From contig NC_134461.1 of the NCBI RefSeq assembly GCF_047948215.1, positions 129,032,512 through 129,096,511 on the forward strand: 64,000 bases of DNA, read 5' to 3'. A program made the translations under genes and the position numbers. Under the pieces are notes generated by a model. It was given only the letters and a program-made list of their open reading frames with translations, searched no databases and was not told where the DNA came from. Below, piece after piece: positions 11,548 through 23,574 of the stretch (positions are counted from its first letter, which is position 1; each line of letters starts with the position of its first letter). Source of the stretch: Lycorma delicatula. Lineage: Eukaryota > Arthropoda > Insecta > Hemiptera > Fulgoridae.

Positions 11548-11765
11548 TTCAGCCGGTCTCCGTGGCGCGAGTGACTGTAGCGTCTCTGCGTCTCATACAG
11601 CCCCCTCGGACTGTTTGATACAGACTGTATCATGTATGTTTGATACGGACTGTTTTGGAACAGGATTGGAGTCCCGGTGAGGCATGGAATTTTCACACTG
11701 TACAAAATTTCCATTTCATCTCATCCTATAAAGCAATACCTAACGGTGATCCTGGAGATAAAAAA
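11548..11765 (+). mobile_element. SINE-B with internal duplication
   Basis: It starts with AGCCGGTCTCCGTGGCG (A-box region), and the B-box region reads GATTGGAGTCCCGGTGAGGC. The body CATGGAATTTTCACACTGTAC and the 3' end GCAATACCTAACGGTGATCC match the 59.0-kb copy, and an A-rich tail follows. Between the A and B regions it carries an expanded segment with a repeated GACTGTTTGATAC-like unit, absent from other copies. The antisense frame 11475-11714 across it is not a gene. Confidence 0.75.
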
Positions 11766-11934
11766 ATAAATATTAAATAAAAATATTATTAAAAAAAAAA
11801 GAAAAGAATCCTGCCTAAAATTAAATAAATCCTGCAACCCAGTCAATCGGTTCATAAATATAAGTTAATCAGTTGCATCAAATTCTTCTGATTAGTGAAT
11901 TTTTTTGTAATTTTTTCGTTTAATTTATTTAGTA

Positions 11935-12190
11935 CTTAATATTATTTTACGCGTTTACATTTTAAATAATTAATATGGGCTTTAAGTTCATCTATTTTTT
12001 TATTTTCATTATCGATTGCGTATTTTATGATTCTGCTATTATCAAAGTTTTACTGTGGTTTCCCTTGATCTATCCGAGCAAATTCTGTAGCTATCTTTTT
12101 TTTTACGTATCCTTAAAGTAATATGTCAACCCGTTCCTGATATAATCTGTATAATGTATTCTTATGTACCGATCAAAATAAAAGATTTAT
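11935..12190 (+). repeat. Family Q dispersed repeat
   Basis: It shares an ordered set of blocks with copies at 34.9, 46.5 and 63.9 kb. The blocks are TACATTTTAAATAATTAATA, then TTTTACTGTGGTTTCCCTTG, then a CCCGTTCCTGATATAATCT block, then TTATGTACCGATCAAAATAA. The conserved end contains an AATAAA-like signal. I do not recognise the family, and no protein is encoded. Confidence 0.7.
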
Positions 12191-13779
12191 TTCATGATTT
12201 ACAAGAAAAGCGGTAGTAAAATATCGGGTTCTTTTTCTTTGATAACAGCTGGAAAGTGATCTGATCGTTTTTGTTAAAGGCATTGCCATGTTACATTGAA
12301 GAATACTTTAAAAGTTTAAAAAATATCACGATGTTAATTTTTATTATTTTTTACTAAAAAAATGCACAGCTTAAAAAAAGGCTTCGATTTTTTCTTAAAA
12401 AAATTAAGATCCAAAGTTTAACGATAATTTTCGAAATTATCAATACGAAAAGAATTAAATTAAGTTTCTTACATCAATACCGAGAAGGTTTAATAACATC
12501 TTTCGTAGCGGTTTTCTTTTGTGAAATTTAAAAATATCTTTAAAATAATGCGATTTAAAAAAATGTAATTTTTGTTTAATAAATTTCAATATCTCCTTCA
12601 CGTTTATTAATTTTATAAAGTGCGCACGAGAAATAAGCAAAAACATCGTAGAAACTGAAGCGGAGTATTCCTTGTTATATTTTTGAAATACTATAAACCT
12701 TATCATTTCTTCTGATAAAGATTATTATAAAAGTAAAAGTTTCATTAAAATCGGATAGGTGGTACTTAAGTTTCAGCAAAACTTAAGAAAAAAAATGCTT
12801 AAATATGATCTGTATCTCATATTATGTTTACAGTAATTTACACAGAAGAACATTTTTAAATAAAATTGTAAATATAAAATATACCTTTAATTTAAAACAA
12901 CGAATTTTTATTTTATTTAGAATTATATTATGCATTCTATGTTTATTTAATTAAATTTTTATAATTACCTTTTTTTAATAAGAAAACGAGTAGGATTACT
13001 GTTAAAACATTATCTTATTCCGCTTCTGGACTCCTATAAAACTTTACATGGTTTTAAAGAACAAAAGTATATAAAAGTCAAATTAATTAATTTCAGCACA
13101 CTTATTTAAACCCACACACGCATCCGCGCGGGCGTGAATAAAATAAAATTCATTTTTACTATTGTCTCGTTTGTATCCCACCCTGTTCAGAAATTCCGTT
13201 CCGAACTGTTCCATAGAACAGTTCTTGATTAGAATGAAATCTGTTGCCGAGACCATCTATTGAGTAATTAAACAAGAGACTTCATAAAGCTAATTAGGTT
13301 TTCAAAGTTATCCGATTAAAGAGATTTATTATTGATTACGGCAGTAGTTATACGTAACTAGTAACTAAAATTATAATATACAAAATAAATAAATTTGAAC
13401 GCCGATAAAAAACTGGAATGAAATAATTTTAATTACAACGGTATCAATCGACAGAATGTTTACTTTTTCGGCTGTAGTTCTATCGCTATGGCAGCACCAT
13501 AGTTTAATACCTTCGGCCGACATTTTTGGTTCGGAGTTTTTGTAAATGTTGTCGTTCAAGCCTCCTCTTTCTCCCAAAAACGAAAAAAAAGTTATAGACG
13601 TTTCCAAAAAATGTATGCAAGTACACGTATTAGTCATTATACATAGGAAGTACACGAATCGTGAATAACCTGTCACGCGGCTATATGATTTTGACATGCG
13701 CGTAGTGAGAAGGTGTGTAAATCAATTTCATAGAATTCATGAAGAAAGTAGTAACTACAAAATAAAGTAACGAGTACTA
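12191..13779. other. AT-rich non-coding stretch
   Basis: Antisense frames at 12455-12706 and 13371-13697 are Phe/Ile/Lys-rich chance frames with no recognisable family. Nothing else stands out. Confidence 0.5.
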
Positions 13780-15164
13780 GGGTCGTTCGGAAAGTTTTCG
13801 GTCTGAACTGAGAAGGGGCAAATGATTATGATTTTTGTCGACTATGATCCTTTAAATGGCGCGCTGTAAAGTTTCAGACTCTCGCATTCAGTCTCTTGTC
13901 ACTGGCGATCTAGTAAAGCAAATAGGTTTTGATATATTCTGTAAAAATGGATACGAGCAATTCTTAGTCTTAAAAGGTTTAACTGCAACAGACTTACAAA
14001 AATAGTTAAATTCCACTTAAAAAATTCTTCTTCCTTCGTATTCAGCGGAAAAAAGTGTTTTTTTTTCTGAATTTAAACCGGTCGAATATCGTTTCAAGAT
14101 TATGAACGCTCGGGACGCCCAAAAACCTTTATCAAAGTCACAAAAATCCACAATGCCGTACGAAATGATGGCTGACTAAAGGTACATGAGCTCGCAGACG
14201 TTATAAAACATCTCAATAAACCGTGTCTACTATACTTTTCATAAAGTTTTGGGTATGAAAAGGGTTTCCGTTGTATGAATGCCGCGTTTGAAAACAGTCA
14301 ACCAAAAATATATTTGACTGAACACATCTTGAGAGTGTTTAGATTTATTTGAACCCCTTTCCGCAAAGTTTCGACGACAGTACTGTTTATAACAGAAAAT
14401 TAAAAATGGGTTCACCGTCGTACGCCAAACACGTGCAGTGGGTGAGACAGATAAAAGTATGCCAAAGAAAGCGAAAACGATTTCATCTACAGGAAGAGTC
14501 ATGGTTACGATTTTTTGGGGATTCTCGTGGCGACCTGAACAAAGGTGAACCATGACCAGGGAGTGTTACGCTTCTCTACTTAGTTCCTTTTTCTGTTTAG
14601 CCTCCAAAACCACCATAAGGTATTACTTCAGAGGATAAATGAGGATGATATGTATGAATGTAAATGAAATGTACATTCATCGACTCAGGTCGATCTTTCC
14701 TGAGATGTGTAGTTAATCGAAACCCTACCACCAAAGAACACCGGTATTCACGCTCTAGTATTCAAATCCGTATAAAAGTAACTGCCTTTACTTGGATTTG
14801 AACTTTAGTATTCTCGACTTCAAAATCAGGTGATTTTCGATGACTATTTCACCATTAGACCAAGCCGGTGGGTTACGCTTCACTACCGGACCAATTGAAG
14901 CTATTCAGCCTAAAATCCACAACTGGCCATAAAAAAAGTTTTCTTTCACCACAATATTGTCCATGTACACATGTCTCGGATTGTTGCTGAAAAACTTCAT
15001 CAAGTGCTTCTGCATGCATCGTATTCGCCAGATTTGGATCCCAGTGATTACTTCCTATTCCCGGTCCTAAATAAATGACTCGCCGGACAAAGATTCAGTT
15101 CAAATGATACTGTTAAAGCGGAGACAACCGCTTGTTTTGTAGTGTGGATTATACTGAAGGTATT
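13780..15164 (+). pseudogene. Mariner-1 transposase pseudogene, split by a SINE
   Basis: A mariner-type 5' end (GGTCGTTCGGAAAGTTTTCG, about 13781) follows a TA. The transposase starts MDTSN at 13947. Fragments in order are a SAGKVMA-type box seen as SSTGRVMVTIFWGF (about 14500), then after the SINE KKVFFHHNIVHVHMSRIVAE (about 14935-14995) and YSPDLDPSDYFLFP (about 15025-15066). The second catalytic Asp of the mariner HDNAP box is gone (HHN here), while the Asp of PSDYFLF is retained. Numerous frameshifts and stops disable it. It runs to DYTEGIKR (about 15160), where it is cut off by the second mariner, so no 3' terminal repeat remains. Family order (D,D34D mariner) is known, and the breaks are read directly. 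Confidence 0.85.
14580..14871 (-). mobile_element. SINE-A inserted in mariner-1
   Basis: This is a complete reverse-oriented SINE-A. Its tRNA-like head on the minus strand reads ACCCACCGGCTTGGTCTAAT (A box) with a B-box-like GTTCAAATCC, and the body matches the 36.2-kb copy. A 15-bp target duplication flanks it: GTTACGCTTCTCTAC at 14565-14579 and GTTACGCTTCACTAC at 14872-14886, one mismatch. Mariner sequence resumes on the far side, so the SINE is younger than mariner-1. Confidence 0.9.
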
Positions 15165-15981
15165 AAACGTTTTTACGCCGTAACTTTCGTAGAGTTTTGC
15201 AGTAGTCTTCTGCATTTATAGTCGTTCCACGCGGCGTGAAACCGATCAGCAGTATGCCAAACCGATCCCGAAAGAGTGTGACCACCAGTTTGAGTTCAAA
15301 TGACTCTGGCTTGACCTTTGTCGGTTTGGTTGGTGATTGAGGATAATCACCGATCAAATTAACGAACTCATCACCTTTTTCTGCGTAGCGCATCAAAATT
15401 TCCAAAGTAGATCCCATTCAGATTTTTTTGTGACGTTCCGTTAAGACATGCGGTACCCAACGTGCACTAACCCTTCTGAAGCCTAAACGGTCATGAACAG
15501 TACAACCGGCAATAGCTCTTGAAACATAAGGAAAGCGAGGTCGGACATCGTTGAGCGACGATCTTTTCTGATTTCATCATCGACGCGTTTCAACAAGTCC
15601 TCGGTGATTATCGAGGGCCTTCCCGAACGTTCTTCGCACATTAATTGTGTTATTTCTAAACCTTTCGCACCATTTTCGGACGTTTCTTTTATTTATTATT
15701 TTAGCACCGTACACAGCAACCGACTGCCTATAATTTCAGCAGGCTTAACGTTTTAATGGTTTAAAAAACGTATGCCTCCACGCATTTCACTGCCGACGGC
15801 AACATCGATTTTCTTATTCATTTTATAACATAATGACTCACACGTTGTCAAAGATTATACAACGCAACAACTTGCAGACAACAATGCAGTGTGTGCATTA
15901 CTAGCGTGGCCATGAACGACAAAGGTTCGCCAACGTTAATGAGAGAAATTTCCCAGCGGACTTTTACTTTAGAGATATCCC
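15165..15981 (-). pseudogene. Mariner-2 transposase pseudogene, copy A (3' truncated)
   Basis: Minus strand from about 15981. The 5' untranslated region begins GGATATCTCTAAAGTAAA, shared with copy B at 37.07 kb. Coding blocks include the N-terminal helix-turn-helix region, RIDDE-like VDDEIRKDRRSTMSDLAF (about 15570), RVSARWVPHVL (about 15460), MGSTLEILMRYAEKGDE (about 15400), and then LIGFTPRGTTINAED (about 15230). A deletion removes the GDETW region with the first catalytic Asp, because GDE is followed directly by the downstream SPT-PTKVKP block. The element stops at LRKLRRKNV, where it meets mariner-1 tail to tail, so the second and third catalytic residues and 3' end are missing. Confidence 0.85.
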
Positions 15982-18214
15982 TTATAATTAAAGTATCGAT
16001 TGCATTATGTCATTTAATTTTAACTTTGTAATTTAATTAGTTAAATAAATATCAATATCGCTTTACTAGTTAAATTAAAATATACATAAATTTAGTAGTA
16101 CTAGATTCAATTACTATGCAGTAAATTATAGAACAGTCTATAGTACTACAAAAAAGGTCAGAACTTTATACTAGGATAAAAGGATGCTAAAATGTCAGCT
16201 GCAGCACGTTCGTTGGCTCTCCAGTAATCTTCAAATTTTATGATGATACATATACAAGCGATTTTTAGTCAGCGTTTTTACCCCTTGTTTTTATTATTAT
16301 TATTATTATCATACTGAGTATAATAAGTGTTGGTTTATATTTCTACCATAATTTTCTTGTTAAAAATTACTATTAATATTTTTGATGTTAAATACAGTAA
16401 ATTTCATTAACATAACGTAATAACAATAACTATCTTTCTTAACACTGAAAAAAAGTGTTAATTATTTAGTGACTAATGTAAAGGATAGACTGTTTTAAAG
16501 TTATAACGATAAATACTTAACGAATTAAGTGTATATATTTTAATGAAAAGCGCCTTCAAATATTGACTTCGGCTATTTATTTTACATTACTGTATAACTT
16601 ATTTAATAATCTTGATTTTAAAGGTATTCTTCTGTATTAAAAATTAAACAAAAACAAAGGCCAAATTTTGAATATTCTTTTACAGTTAGAATCAACGGAC
16701 TTATTATATGATCTAATCATTCGTATTATTTGTGTACAACAAAGTTGTAATAAGAATTGAAAAAAGAACTTATTCATCGATTCTAAGCCAAAACCAGGTA
16801 GGTTATTATTGTATGAGAGATGATAGATGAATGTGTAACTTAACAATCATAGAAATCTGTATAATTTGTTAATATATTTTTGTAATAGAAGTTTTTTTCA
16901 GATTTGAACGGCTGAACCGATTTAAAAAATTTTGTTAGACCTTTATTTGAGTATTGAAAGATTTTAGGCCTAGCCATTAAGAGGGAAAGAAAGAGAATTA
17001 TATATATAGAGAGAGAGAGAGAGAGTGTGTGTGTTTGTATATCAATCAGATTATTGAATCATAGTTATGCAATTGCGTCTCATTCTTTATCGATTTGAGT
17101 TTTCAAGATCACTTAATCCTTATTCTTCTAACTGTAAAATTGATAGAACAAAATTTGAGTAGTATTTTTGAATTAATTATTTACTCAACACAGGAAGCTT
17201 GAAGGCTCGTGCATAGGAGTGTAGTATAACTTACAGCGAGAGAAAATATCCAAGCCGGTATATACTTTATAGCTCCTATCTAGATTCAATTACTATATAT
17301 ACCATGTAATGGAAAACATTCTAATCTGAATGCTGATTTTAATTGGAATCAGATTTTCCATGTCGAAATTTTTAAAGATATTAACGTTTTATAATCCCCT
17401 TTAACAAAAAATCACTATTTTTAAACATATTCAAAAATTCCGCAATGATGTATGTACGTTTGTATCTATTGTGGTCTGTTCTTTGCTTGATGTATTCGAG
17501 ACTGGATAGAGAAAATTTGTCACCATGATTTCAGTGTGTGAGACATTGATACACGTAATTCTGATCGCAATCGATCAAGGACGCAAGGAGATAAGGACCT
17601 CTTGGGTCCCATATCACAAAATTTTACTCAAAGAGGTGGGTTAATGTTTTCACATAATTTAATGCCTTATACGTAGATAAAATATTTCCTTATAGTGTTT
17701 AGTTTTAATAAAACCTCTGTAAGGGAGTGCTGGCAAAAAACTTTTTTTTTACCGTTTCTCTATTCAAACCCATTGATTTCTACTAATAAGATAATTCCAT
17801 TACATTAGTATGTCATCTTGGTTATGTATTTTATTCAGGAATGGAGAATAATAGACCTATTTTTTTGTCGGTTATATATTATTTTTATATCTTCAGACTT
17901 AACCAGTTTTTATGACTTTATTGTAAATATTTTCTGAATATGTGTTTATTTTGGTTACTGTTGCTTAAGAGATAGGGATATGGATCCGTATGTTAAATTT
18001 TATTCAAAGAATATAATTCTTTACCGGTATACTGGTCGAAGCCCTAGGAGCCAGGCTTTTTTAAGTAGATTTTTGGATACACTTTTATAACATAATATGG
18101 GGGCACGGTGTAGAGTTCGTCGAAGCGCTAATTAAAGATAGAATAGAAACAAAGTAAAACATCTGAAATTTAATATTTAATAGTAGATAGCAAAGCAAGA
18201 CGCATAACGCGGGT
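15982..18214. other. AT-rich stretch with compound microsatellite
   Basis: There is a (TTA) run at about 16291-16309 and a compound TA/GA/GT microsatellite at about 17000-17036. Frames at 16637-16846 and 18085-18294 are short and unrecognised. No gene or known element was found. Confidence 0.5.
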
Positions 18215-18540
18215 GCTCCTGGAAACGACAGTTTACTGTTGTGAATTGCACCGCTTAAGATATCAGCAAGTACGAATGATAATAACTGCAACAAGCCATC
18301 GAATACCCAAAATAGACTTTTCAGGGTTGCGAGACGAGGTGTATCGACAAGAATCTCTGTACGTCGTGGGTATATCTACAGGAAAGCTAAGGTATTGACT
18401 GCTATATCAAGCGAGACGAATATGGATATATACCGTTACTACAAGAAACCCACGCTACAGATGATACTGAACCAGGAAACAGGAAATATTCACGGATTTT
18501 GAATCGCTGTAACCGAAATATAAATAATATTATCGTTGTA
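18215..18540 (+). pseudogene. LINE endonuclease-domain fragment
   Basis: Around 18445-18500 the plus strand reads LQETHATDDTEPGNRKYSR. This has the QETH motif of the apurinic/apyrimidinic-type endonuclease domain of non-LTR retrotransposons. Upstream, QQVRMIITATSHRIPKIDFS and FSGLRDEV fit the start of such a domain in other frames. Several frameshifts are present. No reverse transcriptase follows directly, so this is an internal fragment. Confidence 0.5.
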
Positions 18541-19129
18541 ATTAATAGGAATTCTATCGATTCGAGGTAAAATATTTATCAAAAATAAAATACTTCTGTA
18601 TTTGTGCTTCTCATATACAAAATGTGTCACGAAGTTCTACTGGGACTTTCATATTCTATTATATCCGTGAATATAATGAAAAAAAGTCTAGCTAAACAAA
18701 TGTTTCGTTTGCGAGTTACGGCTAGGGAAAAATTTCGCTCGGATTTCAGCTACCGCGGTGAAATGAAGTCTTACTGAAATTTTTAGGACGTTAATTAAGG
18801 CACAGAATTATTTAAAAACCCATAAAAGATTTCTTATGGTTTTTGGCCTGAAAAATCGAGGTTAAAAAGGTTCCAGAACCGAACCAGCAGTAGTTTTAAA
18901 GAAATCTGTGATAAAACCAATAAACCGGGGTAAAAACCTTGTTTTTTTTTTTGTTTGATGTACAATAACTTCGTTAAACGAGTAATTTGTAAATGGCTCC
19001 CGTATATCATCTTTTGGGCTCCATAAAAAATAAAAATGAATCCTCAGGATAATAAAATAGGATGTCGGACTGGTGTTGAGAACCTAATTTAATAGTATTG
19101 TACTACACTAATGGTATTAAACTGAGGTT
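18541..19129. other. Unassigned AT-rich stretch
   Basis: No coding trace was recognised. It may be degraded LINE sequence between the two flanking fragments. Confidence 0.4.
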
Positions 19130-19300
19130 GATATAATCTTTAACGTGGTAACACATTCGTAATGCGGCGTTGCGTCGTGAGTTTAATCTACCTAGAAACA
19201 TCCGTGATGTCTTGTACACTAATAACGAAATTTTGGACCGGATGTTTCTGTTTTCGCGTAGTACCAGGTTACTGCAAAATTTTAATATTATCATATATAT
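19130..19300 (+). pseudogene. LINE C-terminal fragment
   Basis: The plus strand is open through RNAALRREFNLPRNIRDVLY, then NEILDRMFLFSRSTRLLQNF. This resembles the extreme C-terminus of a group of arthropod non-LTR retrotransposon proteins, where a CP-R-Y-x-x-LRR zinc-knuckle segment is followed by LP-x-x-I-x-x-x-L and a FL-x-x-x-G-L tail. The zinc-binding cysteines upstream are not preserved. Identity is from memory. Confidence 0.45.
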
Positions 19301-20056
19301 TTGTATGCTAGAAGAGTTGTTGATAATTTTTAACCTTTACTTTCAATTTTGATTTTTTTGGTTCTATGTCTTTAATTTTATTATCCGAGAAGGGAGCCTT
19401 TTGCACAACCCATCGGAATTAGGTAAGTTTTATATAGTTTTTTTATTCGATTATTTTAAGTTTGATATTTTACAGATTTCATCTGCGGTATTGGCTTTGA
19501 GTTTTATTTACCTTCTTGACTCTTGTTTTAATAAATTTTTATTATATGTTTAATATTAATTTTACATCTTATAAATTTTGTTATTTTGGAGTTGTTTTAT
19601 CCTTTTATAATTGAAATTACGAGCGGTGATAACGCCTAGGCGTTTTTCGTCTACAAACAAAGGAAAAAAACCATTCCTAATGACCTTGTATATTCATAAA
19701 ATTCTTTATTTAATGATTAAATTTTAAAAAATAAACTTAATAGTATCATATGATCTTTGTAAAGCCCAGATAAATATCTTTTTATACTTTTTTAAGGATA
19801 AACTTTAAGCATTATTAAAAAATAAATACATTAAAATAATTTGACACGATCATCAATCATAGGTGCGACCCTCGCTACTATACGCCCAATTCAATGTCAC
19901 TGCGCTAACTTAACGTGGTATCAATTACACCCGTTTGGACTTCCATTCTACAGCTTACGTAATTTATCTTTTGATTTTAACATTCGTAAATAAATTCAAT
20001 GTTAGTTTTTTAAAGCTAAATACTGGGCTGTTTGGTGTTAAAAAGCATAATTACCA
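19301..20056. other. AT-rich non-coding stretch
   Basis: No recognised gene or repeat. A short mixed-composition segment lies near 19620-19660. Confidence 0.5.
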
Positions 20057-20134
20057 GTGTGTGTGTGTGTGTGTGTGTGCGTGTGTGCGCGCGCGTGTGT
20101 GTGCGCTTGTGTGCGTGTGTGCGTGCGCGCGTGC

Positions 20135-20202
<68 letters not shown>

Positions 20203-20211
20203 ATGTATGTA
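20057..20211. repeat. Compound (GT/GC)n plus (TATG)n microsatellite
   Basis: About 130 bases of interrupted GT repeat with CG interruptions are followed by about six TATG units (20186-20210). The long open frames reported on both strands here (Cys/Val or His/Thr repeats) are artefacts of the repeat. Confidence 0.95.
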
Positions 20212-20644
20212 ACATACTGATTAATTATGTACAAGCTAATATAAGCATCACTCAGATTAGATGGATTTAATTTAATTTTTTCAATATTTAGTGTATAATG
20301 AAATATTCTGTACATACAAATAGGGGAAAAAGCTAGTTTTTGGAATATTATTTTTATTTAATAAAATATGGCCAGGAAGGTTTTAATAGTTTATTTCTTA
20401 TGGTTGAAAAAAAAGCTGTTTCAATTTGTTTAAAGACAACTTTTTTTTACTGACGATTGTCAACTTATGATATTTAAAAAAATCTTTAAATATGTACAAA
20501 TAATTTATGAAATTCTATTTTTCTAAATAAAAAAAAATATATATATATTTTTTTATTTATTTATAGTTCTATTACCTTTAGCGAAGATAATTGTCGATAA
20601 TTATCACCGTATTGTAACTGTACTGGTAAACGGGTAGCCTTGAA

Positions 20645-20840
20645 CAAACTCAGGCCGAAATTCCTGAAACGTTTGGTTAACTAAAATCCAAACCCGATGA
20701 ACACTGGTATCCACGATTTACTATTCAAATCCAAATAAAAGCAACTAACTACCTTTATTAGGATTTGAATCTGAGAACTTCGACTTCGAAATCAGTTGAT
20801 TTACGACGTCAAGTTTACCACTAGACTAATCCGGTGGGTT
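20645..20840 (-). mobile_element. SINE-A, partial, diverged
   Basis: The tRNA-like head is at the right end (minus strand ACCCACCGGATTAGTCTAGT, A box) with a B-box-like GATTCAAATCC and a body that ends after the CTGAGTTTG block. The distal 3' part of the family is missing. No clear target duplication was found. Confidence 0.75.
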
Positions 20841-21719
20841 AATAGTGATTTAATTTTTATAAAGTTCTAGAATTGTTAGTTGTTTTCTCCTTGTGCAAGT
20901 GTAAAATTATTTATTATTAATATTATTTTTATTAATCTAATTCATACAAAATTTTTATCGAAGCAATACTTAAAATGTTAACTGCATTTTGAAATGGAAC
21001 CGCTAATATTAAGTAAATTAACTCTTCTAGCGACTAAACAATATACTAAAAGACAAATAAAAATGTCGCAGTAAGTGTCTCAGAAGAGTGGGTTGCCGGT
21101 TACAGTTAAGAAAGAAAAGACGTTGCACTGCTGTAATGATTTTTTTAAATAATATTGTTTCCTGCGTTTTAACTAGCTTTCGGTGTTGTTTTATATTTCG
21201 TGTTATGTTGGTATCATGTCTTCACAACGATTAAAACTACAAAACCGATCTTTTGAACAGCGACCCCTTTCCTTCATATCACAAACATTTTTGATTATTG
21301 CGAAACTAAAGAATTATAGCAAAACTAGTTTTTTTATGTATTGCATAATTTTTACCAATTTTCGAAGAAACTACGATATTACTTTCTGCCCCATGGTGCG
21401 AGTGGGGGATGAAAATTAATTTTTTACAATTTTTTTGAAAGTACATTTTATCAAAGTTTTTTCTGAAATATTTTATACTACGTTTTTTTTAAAAAAAATA
21501 TTAAGTTAATTATTTTGCTATTTTTTTTTGTTTCAATTATTGTTGTTATAATTGTAAAAATAAAGTTATTTTACAATACATTTTAAAATAATTAGGTTAA
21601 TATTTGATGTATACTTAATTTTTAATTTTTATTTTCTTTTCCTAATGTACGAGTATACGTTAGAGCTGTCTGCAACGTATATACGTCTGTTCAACTGTAA
21701 ATAATAAGCAACCCCCCAA

Positions 21720-21977
21720 TGAGATGATGATGTGCTCAATGAGAGGATGATGATATGTACAATATATAAATGAGGAGTAGTCTTGTACAGACTCAGGCTG
21801 ACCATTCCTGTGACGTGTGGTTAACTGAACCCCAATCGCTAAAGTACACCGGTATCCATCGTCTAGTATTCAAATCCGTATAAAATCAACTAACTTTTAA
21901 TAGGAGTTGAATTTCAGAACCTCCGAATTCAATTGCGACGACGTGTTAACCGGTAGACTAACCCGGTGGGTTAAGTA
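21720..21977 (-). mobile_element. SINE-A, rearranged 3' end
   Basis: The head reads ACCCACCGGGTTAGTCTACC on the minus strand, with the family body through the ACACCGGTATCCATCGTC block and the GAGTAGTCTTGTACAGACTC block. Near the 3' end the GAGGATGATG unit is duplicated (AATGAGATGATGATGTGCTC, then AATGAGAGGATGATGATATG), and the usual terminal GTTTAGCCTCC block is lost. Confidence 0.8.
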
Positions 21978-22365
21978 TACTTATAATACGCACCTAAATG
22001 GAGCTGTAGTTTTCATGAAATCATTACTTTAAGTGTATTATTTAATTCAATGAGGACAGTTAACGGAGATTCCAATAAAAAAAACATAATGTCGGTATTT
22101 TTTGGCTGTAACTTCGGTTCCTGTGAATCGATTCGCTTGAAAATCAATAAGACTCTATTCCCAACATTACATCAACCCACCGAGTTTCATCAAATTCGGC
22201 TAAGATTTACATCGTGTAAAGCGGACGAAAAAAATCTTAAACATACATACGTATGTATATAAACACGACCGAGTGTAGTAGCAACTCTTTGGAAATCCAT
22301 TAAAAAATTAATTGCAGTATAGTTTGTTGTACATGCATTTCTGGATCTTTTAATTATATTTCAAT
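21978..22365. other. Unassigned repeat-like stretch
   Basis: It contains a CGAGTTTCATCAAATTCGGC phrase and a CATACATACGTATGTAT run of a style common in dispersed insect repeats. The frame at 22050-22262 has no recognisable family. Confidence 0.4.
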
Positions 22366-23100
22366 AAAATGGATTTTTGTAAATTTTATTCCTTTTTAAT
22401 TACTGGCTTTAATTTTACCATATTTTTAGAATTAAATTTTCTACAAATTTTGTCTATATATTTTATTTGGTTTTTAGTAAATTTAGGCAAAACCTAAAAA
22501 AAAACAAGTTTTTCGATTCCAGTTTTTTGGATTTTACAATAATTTTCTCCAGAAATATTGGAGATACAGATTTGGTGTCTATTTCTTCTTTTTTAAATTT
22601 TTCATGTGAAATTGTGTAAGTATATAACTACTAACGTTGTTCAGTGATTTATGTCTTACATAATCCTATAAAATTTTAAATCTTACATCAACCTCTTCAG
22701 AAATTAAACTAATAGAGTCACGCATACACATACACGCACGCAAGCAAACACGAGAGCAAAGAATTTTTTATCATTCCTAATGCAAAATTTTTCAGAATTT
22801 TTTTGTTGGGATTTCTTCCAATAAAAATGAATTTTAAAAACTTTTTTTGGTTTTTATTGGCTTCAATTACATCAATTTTCTAAGAATTAAATCCTCTAAA
22901 ATTTTGTTCTAACGTTTTTTCTTGGTTTCCAAATTAACTATATAAATTTACGGTAAACCTAAAGAAGTTTCCTTTTCGGTTAATTTTTTCTAGTTTAACG
23001 ATAGTGATCTCGAAAACGACTGTGCTTACAATTTTGGGAATTCTTTGTTTTTAACTTTTCATTTAATATTTTGCATAAAACCACAAATTATGCTTAATAA
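22366..23100 (+). repeat. Ancient tandem duplication, about 458-bp period
   Basis: Two diverged copies start at about 22368 and 22826. Shared landmarks in order are AATGRATTTT, a TTACTGGCTTTAATT / TATTGGCTTCAATT step, AGAATTAAAT with a TCTA-CAAATTTTGT-like follow-up, GTAAACCTAAA-like, TTTTCGRTT, and a final TTTTCATxTRAxATT. Both are AT-rich and non-coding. The family is unknown. Confidence 0.65.
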
Positions 23101-23574
23101 TTTTTGTCCTTAAAGGTTCTGTTTTGCATTATTTGATCGTTAGAGCAGAAATGCAGCCTAAATTTTACTTAGCTGTAATTTTTAAACAAAGCGTCCAGAT
23201 ATTTGTTTGTACAAGTTTTTTCATTGTTTTCATGAGAGGAACACGTCTACTGTTCCGCTCCTAGTTTGAGCCAGCTAGTGCTGTTCTCTAGTTTTCTATT
23301 AGCGCTGGCCTGCGAGCCAGTTCATACAATTCATTCGAGTTAAGATCCCGTCTGGCACGGTCATATATTTCTTCGTCTAATGTGACTTATGCGGTTTAGT
23401 TATCTAGTATATTATTTAGTATCTTTTTCAAATTAAATTCAACTATCCTAGAAGAAAATTGTTTCATTCGTTCGTTCAACGATCAATACAGTCCATCCTA
23501 ACTCTAAAAAATTAAAACCTGCAAAGTACGGAAAAATTTTCTGACACTGTATATCCATATTCTTTTGAATCGTA

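Noticed and set aside
19935..20315. Long open frames on both strands (111, 99 and 62 codons)
   Set aside because: They are translations of the GT/TATG microsatellite (Cys-Val or His-Thr repeats) and carry no domain.
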